Assembly: GCF_014652315.1 (NCBI RefSeq)
Contig: NZ_BMYO01000011.1
Coordinates: 102,389 to 166,388 of the forward strand
Origin: Jeongeupia chitinilytica
Lineage (GTDB): Bacteria; Pseudomonadota; Gammaproteobacteria; Burkholderiales; Chitinibacteraceae
DNA: 64,000 bases
Direction: 5' to 3'
Shown here: piece by piece, positions 17,151 through 24,895 of the stretch
How positions within the stretch are numbered: position 1 is the first letter of the stretch
Layout of the letters: each line of letters begins with the position of its first letter
Program-made: the position numbers and the translations under genes
Notes under the pieces: generated by a model
Databases searched by the model: none
What the model was told of the DNA's origin: nothing
What the model saw: only the letters and a program-made list of their open reading frames with translations

Positions 17151-18412
17151 TTGTCGTCTCCTCCTTGCACCGCCAGCGTGCGCACCAGCCCGGCAATGCG
17201 GCGTTGCGCCTCGCTCACCGGCATGTGCTCGTCGGTGTAGTAGCGGTGCAGCTGGGCAATGATCGCATCCTTGAGCGTTTCGTCGGTGGCCATCCGGTGC
17301 ACCATGCTCGGCGCCTGCACGCCGGCACCGTGGGCAAAGGTGCGCCACGAGGCGCGCGCACAGGCATCCATGCCGGCGGTGTCGGCATCGCGCCGGACCG
17401 GCACCGAGCCCTTGATCCGGTTGTAGGCGCCCTGCACCGCCGGACTCATCATCAGCCGGGCCAGCTTTTCCTGAACCGGCTGCGCGCTGTAGTCGCCGGC
17501 AAACATCACGAAACTGTCGACGCTGTAGAGATGCATGTTCTCGGTACCCGGCACGGCAATGCAGCCGAAGTCGGTCTCGGCGCTGCGGCCCATGGCCTGC
17601 AGCTCGCCCTTGGCCCAGTCGCCCATGATGAACATCGCCGCATCGCCGCGCGCCAGCGTCTTCACCTGTGCGTCCCACGCCGGCTCGCCGGGCGGTGCAT
17701 AGCGCCGCAGCGCACGCAGGCGTTCGAGCGCCCGGGTGATGCGCGCATCGAACCACAGGTTGGCGTTGCGCCGCCCGTACAGCGACCGGTAGAAGCCCGG
17801 CCCGCCTTCGGACAGGGCCAGCGTCTCGAACAGCGTCGCCACCTGCCAGGGCTGGCCCGACTGCGCCAGCGGCGTTACCCCGCGTTTTGCCAGCGCAGCG
17901 GCGACACGGTCGAATTCGGCCCAGGTCTTCGGCGGCGTCAGCCCGGCATCGGCGAACACCTTGCGGTTGTAGAACAGCACGTTGATCCGGTGGATGCCCA
18001 GTGGCGCGGCAACGACATGGCCGCGCAGGCGCACCAGCGTCCAGATCGTCGGGAACAGCCGGGTATTCCAGTTGCCGGCGGCGGCCACGTCGTCGAGTTC
18101 GAGCAGCAGGCCCAGATCGGCCCACTCGGTGATCGCCGGTCCGATCAGTTGCGCCGCATCGGGCGCGCGACCGGCCAGGACGCGGGCCTTGAGCACCTTC
18201 ATCGCACCGATGCCGGCGCCCCCCGCAATCGCCGCGTTGCGCCACGCCACCCCGTCGTCGGCGGCGCGTTCGGCCAGTTCGTCGACGGCACGCCGCTCGC
18301 TGCTGGACGTCCACCAGTGCAGTACGTCGAAGCTGTCGTCGGCGCGCGCGACCGCCGCGACGCACAGCACGGCACAAACGCAGCAGAAAAGGCGGATGGG
18401 AATCAAGGACAT
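17147..18412 (-). CDS. GtsA-like glucose/mannose solute-binding protein, operonic with a two-component system
   Basis: A 421-residue family 1 extracellular binding protein. The signal peptide ends near VARADDSFDV. The mature start VLHWWTSSSERRAVDEL, the region GGAGIGAMKVLKARVLAGRAPDAAQLIGP and PLGIHRINVLFYNRKVFADAG closely follow Pseudomonas GtsA, the periplasmic glucose-binding protein. Its stop overlaps the response regulator start, and no permease genes are linked on this strand. It may therefore work as the periplasmic receptor of the two-component system, or serve the divergent transporter, which has its own, clearly different binding protein. The ATG at 18412 (MSLIPIRLF) is chosen because it begins the signal peptide; the frame extends 16 codons further. 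Confidence 0.85.
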   Translation of the reverse strand: MSLIPIRLFCCVCAVLCVAAVARADDSFDVLHWWTSSSERRAVDELAERAADDGVAWRNAAIAGGAGIGAMKVLKARVLAGRAPDAAQLIGPAITEWADLGLLLELDDVAAAGNWNTRLFPTIWTLVRLRGHVVAAPLGIHRINVLFYNRKVFADAGLTPPKTWAEFDRVAAALAKRGVTPLAQSGQPWQVATLFETLALSEGGPGFYRSLYGRRNANLWFDARITRALERLRALRRYAPPGEPAWDAQVKTLARGDAAMFIMGDWAKGELQAMGRSAETDFGCIAVPGTENMHLYSVDSFVMFAGDYSAQPVQEKLARLMMSPAVQGAYNRIKGSVPVRRDADTAGMDACARASWRTFAHGAGVQAPSMVHRMATDETLKDAIIAQLHRYYTDEHMPVSEAQRRIAGLVRTLAVQGGDDK

Positions 18413-18768
18413 GGCCGGTCGAAGGTTTCGCCGCAGCTTATCAGTAAGGCTGACCGGCATTTTGTAAAGAAAGCTTGCGTTTGTTGACCTTGCGTAAACG
18501 CCGCAGCGGCCGGCAAACGGCGTTCATGATCCGTGAAATCGGCACCGGCGCCGTATCGGCGCAGCGGAAACGTAAGGAAACGTAACGCGGCCCTCGAAAG
18601 GAAAATCACAAAACTCCTGTTAATTCATTGACTTGCATCAATCCGTAGTTGCGACGGACCGACTACTAGGTGTCACAAAAAAGCCGATGCTACTGTGCGG
18701 CCACGGTCGGTAGAAACCGGCCCTGACTACAGATACGGGCACCACCCCAGACCTGAGGAGGTCGATAC
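18413..18768. promoter_or_regulatory. Divergent intergenic region, sugar-sensing operon versus sugar ABC operon
   Basis: This 356-bp region separates the SBP-RR-HK operon from the ABC transporter operon. It contains TTGCGT twice, 15 bp apart (18475-18480, 18490-18495), the tandem decamers at 18566-18585 and an AT-rich part (18600-18700). No gene is visible. An ideal ribosome-binding site (AGGAGG, 7 nt before the ATG at 18769) ends the region. Confidence 0.55.
18566..18585. promoter_or_regulatory. Tandem direct decamer repeat, candidate OmpR-type binding site
   Basis: GGAAACGTAA occurs twice in perfect head-to-tail array (18566-18575 and 18576-18585). The 10-bp period places both copies on one face of the helix, as expected for a phosphorylated OmpR/PhoB-type dimer. 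It lies between the regulator operon and the ABC operon, about 185 bp before the latter's start codon. Confidence 0.55.
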
Positions 18769-20019
18769 ATGCAAGGCAACCGCTTCATCCGCACGGCGCT
18801 CTGTGCCGCGCTGCTCGCCGCCGGCGCTGCACAAGCCGGCAACCTGACCATCGAATCGTGGCGCACCGACGACAAGGCGCTGTGGGAAGACGTCCTGATT
18901 CCGGCGTTCAACAAGAAGTACCCGGACGTGAAGGTCAAGTTCGTGCCGACCGCGCCGACCGAGTACGACTCGAGCCTGCAGACCCGCCTGACCGGCGGCA
19001 CCGCCGGTGACCTGATCACCTGCCGTCCGTTCGACAAGTCGCTCGACCTGTTCAAGAAGGGTTACCTCGAAAGCCTGAACGGCAAGCCGGGCATGCAGAA
19101 CTTCCCGGACTCGGCCAAGGTGGCGTGGGAAACCGACGACGGCAAGACCTCGTTCTGCATGCCGATGGGCGCGGTGATGCACGGCTTCCTGTACAACAAG
19201 AAGATCTTCCAGGAACTCGGCGTCCAGCCGCCGAAGACCATCGACGAATTCCACAAGGTGCTTGAAGCCGCCAAGAAGGCCGGCAAGGTGCCGATGGCCC
19301 TCGGTACGGCCGACCAGTGGGAAGCCAACCAGATCGTGTTCACCTCGGTCGGTGCGCCGTACTGGAAGGGCGAGGAAGGCCGCAAGGCGCTGATCGCCGG
19401 CAAGGCCAGGTTCACCGATCCGCAATTCGTCGCAGTGTGGGACGAAATGAGCAAGTGGGGCCCGTACCTCGCCAAGGGCTACTCGGCCCAGACCTATGCC
19501 GACACGCAGAACCTGTTCGCGTCGGGCAAGGCCGCCGTCGTCGCCGTCGGCTCGTGGGACATCTCCTACTACAACCAGAACGCCAAGTTCGAATATGGCG
19601 CGTTCCCGCCGCCGGTACCGAAGGCCGGCGACAAGTGCTACATCTCGGATCATCCGGATATCGGCATGGGCGTGAACCCGAAGTCCAAGAACAAGGACGA
19701 CGCGTACAAGTTCCTGACCTGGCTGGGTTCGCAAGAGTTTGCCGACCTGTACACCAACAAGGTCACCGGCTTCTACTCGCTGTCGAACCACCTGATCTCG
19801 GTGAAGGATCCGGTGGCCAAGCAGATGCTCGACTGGCGCAAGAGCTGCGCGTCGACGATCCGCCTGAACGCCCAGATCATGAACCGCGGCGAGCCGAACA
19901 TGGAAAACGAGCTGTGGAACGTCAACAGCCAGGTCCTGAACGGCAAGATGACGCCGAAGGATGCCGCAACCCGCATCCAGACCGGTTTCGCCAAGTGGTA
20001 CAAGCCGCAACAGAAGTAA
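18769..20019 (+). CDS. Sugar ABC transporter, solute-binding protein (CUT1)
   Basis: A 416-residue family 1 binding protein with a cleavable signal peptide (residues 1-23, AAQAGNLTIE). Mature features include LTIESWRTDDKALWEDVLIPAFNKKYPDV... typical of CUT1 receptors, two-lobe architecture and the C-terminal KFLTWLGSQEFADLY segment. It delivers an oligosaccharide to the two permeases encoded downstream; the substrate cannot be read, but the setting suggests a chito- or gluco-oligosaccharide. The ATG has AGGAGG 7 nt upstream. A hairpin terminator after the stop likely makes this protein more abundant than the membrane parts. Confidence 0.9.
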   Translation: MQGNRFIRTALCAALLAAGAAQAGNLTIESWRTDDKALWEDVLIPAFNKKYPDVKVKFVPTAPTEYDSSLQTRLTGGTAGDLITCRPFDKSLDLFKKGYLESLNGKPGMQNFPDSAKVAWETDDGKTSFCMPMGAVMHGFLYNKKIFQELGVQPPKTIDEFHKVLEAAKKAGKVPMALGTADQWEANQIVFTSVGAPYWKGEEGRKALIAGKARFTDPQFVAVWDEMSKWGPYLAKGYSAQTYADTQNLFASGKAAVVAVGSWDISYYNQNAKFEYGAFPPPVPKAGDKCYISDHPDIGMGVNPKSKNKDDAYKFLTWLGSQEFADLYTNKVTGFYSLSNHLISVKDPVAKQMLDWRKSCASTIRLNAQIMNRGEPNMENELWNVNSQVLNGKMTPKDAATRIQTGFAKWYKPQQK

Positions 20020-20050
20020 GTCTTCCTCTGCAATCGACTGTGTAGCTGTT

Positions 20051-20097
20051 GGGCCGGCCCGGGGTCTAGCCATGACCCTGCCGCCGGCCATTTTTTT
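20051..20097 (+). terminator. Intercistronic (leaky) terminator after the binding protein gene
   Basis: Stem GGCCGGC (20052-20058) with GCCGGCC (20083-20089) and an inner stem GGGTC/GACCC (20062-20066 with 20074-20078), followed by seven T. It lies inside the ABC operon, 24 bp before the permease start, so some readthrough is expected. Confidence 0.75.
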
Positions 20098-20121
20098 GCC
20101 CGTTTTCCTCGGAGTGAGGCC

Positions 20122-21036
20122 ATGAAACGCGCCTTTCCCTGGCACATCGCCGTCTTCCTCGCCCCCGCCTTCCTGATCTATACGGTGTTCAGCGCGCTGC
20201 CGCTGCTCGACACCCTGCGGCTGGGCTTCTTCACCACGTACGACTCGGGTCACCAGACCTTTGTCGGCCTGGCCAATTACATCAAGCTGCTGACCGACCC
20301 GGACTGGTCCGCCGGGTTCTGGAACGCGATGCACAACAACATCAAGTTCTTCCTGATCGTGATGTTCGTGCAGAACCCGATCGCCCTGCTGCTGGCCGCA
20401 CTGCTGTCGATGCACGGCGTGCGCGGCGCCAAGGGCTACCAGACGCTGATCTTCCTGCCGACGCTGCTGTCGGTGGTGATCATCGGCTTCATCTGGCAAC
20501 TGATCCTCTCGCCGCTGTGGGGCGTCTCGGAAAAGCTGATGGGCTTCGTCGGCCTTGCCGACTGGTTCCAGCCCTGGCTCGGTGACGAAAGCAGCGCGCT
20601 GATCACGCTGTCGCTGATCTCGGTGTGGCAGTTCGTCGGTGTGCCGATGATGCTGATCTACGCCTCGCTGATCGCGATCCCGGACGAGATCATCGAAGCC
20701 GCGCGCATCGAAGGTGCAAGCTCGTGGCACATCTTCTGGACGATCCGCCTGCCGCTGATCCTGCCGACGCTGGGCCTCGTCACCATCCTGACCTTCGTCG
20801 GCAACTTCAACGCCTTCGACCTGATTTACGCGGTCAAGGGCGCGATCGCCGGGCCGAACTACAGCACCGACCTGCTGGGCACCTTCTTCTACCGCACCTT
20901 CTTCGGCTACCAGAGCCAGATCGGCAGCCCGACCATGGGCGCCGCGGTGGCGACGACGATGTTCCTGATCATCCTCTCGGGAGTCGGCGTCTACTTCTAC
21001 TTCATCCAGCGCAAGCTGCAGCGCTTCGCCTTCTGA
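20122..21036 (+). CDS. Sugar ABC transporter permease (MalF/UgpA-like)
   Basis: A 304-residue inner-membrane permease with about six helices. The binding-protein-dependent transport signature, the EAA loop that docks on the ATPase, reads EIIEAARIEGASSWHIFWTI followed by RLPLILPTLGL. The N-terminal helix (IAVFLAPAFLIYTVFSALPLLDTL) and FVGLANYIKLLTDPDW are typical of the MalF-type subunit of CUT1 transporters. It starts at 20122 after an internal terminator and is followed 10 bp later by the second permease gene. Confidence 0.93.
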   Translation: MKRAFPWHIAVFLAPAFLIYTVFSALPLLDTLRLGFFTTYDSGHQTFVGLANYIKLLTDPDWSAGFWNAMHNNIKFFLIVMFVQNPIALLLAALLSMHGVRGAKGYQTLIFLPTLLSVVIIGFIWQLILSPLWGVSEKLMGFVGLADWFQPWLGDESSALITLSLISVWQFVGVPMMLIYASLIAIPDEIIEAARIEGASSWHIFWTIRLPLILPTLGLVTILTFVGNFNAFDLIYAVKGAIAGPNYSTDLLGTFFYRTFFGYQSQIGSPTMGAAVATTMFLIILSGVGVYFYFIQRKLQRFAF

Positions 21037-21046
21037 GGAGCCGGCC

Positions 21047-21886
21047 ATGAAACACAAAGTCACCCGCGCGGCCGGTACCGGCTTCACCCATCTGGTGCTC
21101 GGCGGTTACACGCTGCTGGCGCTGTTCCCGATCCTTCTGGTGATCATCAACTCGGTGAAGAGCAAGGACGGCATCTTCGACTCGCCGCTGTCGCTGCCGA
21201 CCGCCGAGACGTGGTCACTGGTCGGCTTCGAGAAGGTGCTCGCCAAGTCGCCCTTCATCCACTTTTTCGGCAACAGCCTGACGGTCACGCTGGTGTCGCT
21301 GGTACTGATCCTCGTGCTCGGCGCGATGGCGGCATGGGCGCTGTCCGAATACAGGTTCCGCGGCAGCAAGCTGCTGGCGATCTACATGGCCTTCGGCATC
21401 ATGGTGCCGATCCGCCTCGGCACCGTGTCGATCCTCGAACTCGTGGTCAAGCTCGAACTGACCAACACGCTGACCGCGCTGATCCTCGTCTACGTGGCGC
21501 AGGGCCTGCCGCTGGCAATCATGATCCTTGGCGAATTCATCCAGCAGGTGCCCAAGGAGCTGAAGGAAGCGGCGCGCTGCGACGGCGTCGGCGAATTCAA
21601 GATCTTCTTCCAGATCATCCTGCCCCTGATCCGCCCGGCCGTCGCCACCGTCGCCGTGTTCACCATGGTGCCGATCTGGAACGACCTGTGGTTCCCGCTG
21701 ATCCTCGCCCCCGGCGAAGAGACCCAGACCGTCACGCTCGGCGTGCAGCAGTTCATCGGCCAGTACGTCACCGACTGGAACGCCGTGCTCGCCTCGCTCT
21801 CGCTCGCCGTCCTGCCTGTCCTCGTCATGTACGTGTTCGCATCGCGTCAACTGATCCGCGGCATCACCGCCGGCGCAGTGAAGTAA
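21047..21886 (+). CDS. Sugar ABC transporter permease (MalG/UgpE-like)
   Basis: A 279-residue inner-membrane permease with about six helices, the partner of the preceding subunit. The EAA motif reads VPKELKEAARCDGVGEFKIF with FQIILPLIRPAVATV. The start (HLVLGGYTLLALFPILLVIINSVKS) and LLAIYMAFGIMVPIRLGTVS are characteristic of MalG-type CUT1 permeases. The ATG at 21047 is preceded by GAGGAG, 10 bp after the previous stop. The ATPase gene follows after 16 bp. Confidence 0.93.
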   Translation: MKHKVTRAAGTGFTHLVLGGYTLLALFPILLVIINSVKSKDGIFDSPLSLPTAETWSLVGFEKVLAKSPFIHFFGNSLTVTLVSLVLILVLGAMAAWALSEYRFRGSKLLAIYMAFGIMVPIRLGTVSILELVVKLELTNTLTALILVYVAQGLPLAIMILGEFIQQVPKELKEAARCDGVGEFKIFFQIILPLIRPAVATVAVFTMVPIWNDLWFPLILAPGEETQTVTLGVQQFIGQYVTDWNAVLASLSLAVLPVLVMYVFASRQLIRGITAGAVK

Positions 21887-21902
21887 TCCGGAGTAAACAG
21901 CC

Positions 21903-23036
<1,134 letters not shown>

Positions 23037-23053
23037 CCTGAAGGTAGGACGCA

Positions 23054-23082
23054 AAAAAAGCGCGGCCCTGCCGCGCTTTTTT
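23054..23082 (+). terminator. Terminator of the sugar ABC operon
   Basis: GCGCGG/CCGCGC stem with a 5-nt loop (CCCTG), flanked by A and T runs; the T run reads on the plus strand. Confidence 0.9.
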
Positions 23083-23128
23083 CATTCCGGTCCGGATCAG
23101 GCAAGCACCAGCGCAACAAGGTTTGAAC

Positions 23129-23608
23129 TCAGCCGTGACTCGGTGTCATCGAGAAATGGCGTCGGTACTTCACGAACCCCCGTTTTCTGGTACCGGCAAA
23201 GCCGACACGTTCAAAAAACCGGTGCGCTTCGGCCCGCTCGATGGAACTCAGCAGCATGATCTTGGAACAGTCGGCTTTCAGGCAGAACGCTTCGATGTGG
23301 GCAAACAGTAAGCGGCCGATCCCGACTCCCCGATGCGTAGCCGTGACAATCACGTTCTCGACCACGGCAAACGGTTGTGACCGGAACATGACATCGTTGC
23401 ACAACGAGACCAACGCGGAACCGCAAAGTACACCCCGGACTTCGGCGACAAAGAGTGCCGTACTGGCATCCCGGGACACCTGCTCGATCCGCTCAGGCTG
23501 AACCGCCAGATCCGTGTGGCCGACCAGCTCGGCATACAACGCCTGGATACCGGCAGCATCGGCAGGCCCCGCCCGCCGAATGCAAACCGGCGAATCGCTC
23601 ACGAACAC
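23129..23608 (-). CDS. GNAT family N-acetyltransferase
   Basis: A 159-residue acetyltransferase: IRRAGPADAAGIQALYAELVGH at the start, the VIVTATHRGVGIGRLLFAHIEAFC acetyl-CoA loop (H-R-G-V-G-I-G), and SSIERAEAHRFFERVGFAG near the end. The acceptor is unknown. There is no ATG at the right place; the start is probably GTG at 23608, or a second GTG two codons later. It lies 3 bp after the stop of the yqjK-like gene and so may be the last gene of that minus-strand unit. Confidence 0.8.
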   Translation of the reverse strand: MFVSDSPVCIRRAGPADAAGIQALYAELVGHTDLAVQPERIEQVSRDASTALFVAEVRGVLCGSALVSLCNDVMFRSQPFAVVENVIVTATHRGVGIGRLLFAHIEAFCLKADCSKIMLLSSIERAEAHRFFERVGFAGTRKRGFVKYRRHFSMTPSHG

Positions 23609-23611
23609 CCG

Positions 23612-23917
23612 TCAGCTGCGCTTGAACAAACGCCGCACCAGCAGCGCGACCTTCCACGCGCCGATCGCAACCGGCAGCATCTGTGCGATGCCGCGGACCC
23701 GGTATTTCTTCGAAAACAGCTTGCTCGCCAGCATCAGCACGCCGGCGTTGCCCTGCAGTTTCTTGAAGATCGACAGCCACAGCAGCCCGCGCTTGCCCTG
23801 CGCCAGCGGCGCGCGGATTTCGGTCAGGCAGACGGCGATCTGCAGGCGGTGCGTTTCCGCTTCGAGTTGCAGCAACTGCTTGCGGGCCTCCCGGCCCTTG
23901 AGGCGCGGATCGCTCAT
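23612..23917 (-). CDS. Small YqjK-like protein
   Basis: A 101-residue protein, charged at the start (MSDPRLKGREARKQLLQLEAETHRLQ), with a moderately hydrophobic centre and a basic end (LLVRRLFKRS). It sits where yqjK lies in the yqjD-yqjE-yqjK arrangement, and its ATG overlaps the yqjE-like stop by 4 bp. The sequence match to YqjK itself is weak; the assignment rests on position and size. Its function is unknown. Confidence 0.65.
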   Translation of the reverse strand: MSDPRLKGREARKQLLQLEAETHRLQIAVCLTEIRAPLAQGKRGLLWLSIFKKLQGNAGVLMLASKLFSKKYRVRGIAQMLPVAIGAWKVALLVRRLFKRS

Positions 23918-24303
23918 CGCAGAAAGTGCTCCTTGTCGCGGCGCAGCTCTTCGATCGTCAGCGCGAACGGCGTCTTGGCATGGCGGATGCCGTTCCAGGC
24001 CATCCACAAACTGCCCGCACCCAGCGCCAGAAAGACCAGCACCAGCGCGACGACCGTATACGCACGCCACGGCTCGGGCACCAGCAGGATGGCGCCAAGC
24101 GTGATGGCCAGCAGCGCCAGCAACAGCAAGCCGGCGCCGAGCACGCCGAGAACCAGCGTTTTCAGCACCCGCTCGCGCGCTTCCTCGAGCTCGATCGACA
24201 GGATGCCGAGGTGGGCGTGCATCAGCCCCAGCGCACTGCCGGCCAGCCGTTTGAGAACGTTGGTATGGCCGGAATGGGTACCGGTCGTTTCGGTTTCGCT
24301 CAT
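23914..24303 (-). CDS. YqjE/phage-holin superfamily III membrane protein
   Basis: A 129-residue inner-membrane protein with two helices (TLVLGVLGAGLLLLALLAITLGAILL and AYTVVALVLVFLALGAGSLWMAW) joined by a short loop, and an amphipathic N-terminal region containing LGILSIELEEARERVLK, as in YqjE. The resemblance to phage holins is structural only. It lies between the DUF883 gene and the yqjK-like gene, which it overlaps by 4 bp. Confidence 0.82.
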   Translation of the reverse strand: MSETETTGTHSGHTNVLKRLAGSALGLMHAHLGILSIELEEARERVLKTLVLGVLGAGLLLLALLAITLGAILLVPEPWRAYTVVALVLVFLALGAGSLWMAWNGIRHAKTPFALTIEELRRDKEHFLR

Positions 24304-24382
24304 GTATCGGACACGGGCTCAGGGAAAGAGACGGGCACGATGCCCGAAACACCGGCCGCCACGCAAGCCGGCGGCCGATCGC

Positions 24383-24700
24383 TCAGCGGCGCGAGACCAG
24401 CAGCCCCAGCAGGAAGCCGACACCGGCGGCCACACCGACCGAAGTCCACGGGTTTTCGTGCACGTATTCGTCGGTCGCCTTGGCGGCCACCCTGGCCTTG
24501 CCGGCCACGAGGCGTTCGGTCTCGATCAGCTTGGACTTGGCCACCGAGAGGTTGGCGGCAATCTTCTCGCGCAGCGCCTTGCCCTGCTCCGAGCCGTCAG
24601 CAGCGACTTCCTTGAGCATCGATTCGGTTTCCGCCAGCACGTTGCGCAGATCGTCGATCAGTTCTTCCTGGTTCAGATTCGCTTCACCATTGTTGGACAT
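24383..24700 (-). CDS. DUF883 family protein (ElaB/YqjD-like)
   Basis: A 105-residue protein: a long amphipathic helix (LIDDLRNVLAETESMLKEVA to VAKSKLIETERLVAGKARVA), then YVHENPWTSVGVAAGVGFLLGLLVSRR, the hallmark C-terminal helix of ElaB/YqjD. Family members are tail-anchored inner-membrane proteins that bind ribosomes in stationary phase. The ATG at 24700 has a perfect AGGAGG 8 nt upstream, which decides against the longer frame. It is first in a yqjD-E-K-like set. Confidence 0.92.
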   Translation of the reverse strand: MSNNGEANLNQEELIDDLRNVLAETESMLKEVAADGSEQGKALREKIAANLSVAKSKLIETERLVAGKARVAAKATDEYVHENPWTSVGVAAGVGFLLGLLVSRR

Positions 24701-24832
24701 TCGCACTACCTCCTGAGAATTGACGGACAAGAACGGACAATTACCTCATCTGTCATTGTGGCTTACCAGGCGGGAAACCCCAACCGTTACGATTACCTGC
24801 GGATTGTCGGGAACCCGGGCCAGCAAGCCGCG

Positions 24833-24861
24833 CCGACGCCCGGCGCGCCAGCCTGTATAAT
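24833..24861 (+). promoter_or_regulatory. Candidate sigma-70 promoter of valS
   Basis: A perfect -10 hexamer TATAAT (24856-24861) lies 35 bp before the valS ATG. A weak -35 (CCGACG, 24833-24838) is 17 bp upstream. Only the -10 element is convincing. Confidence 0.55.
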
Positions 24862-24895
24862 TGCCTGTTTTTCACCGATTTTCCGCCGCCCGCCC

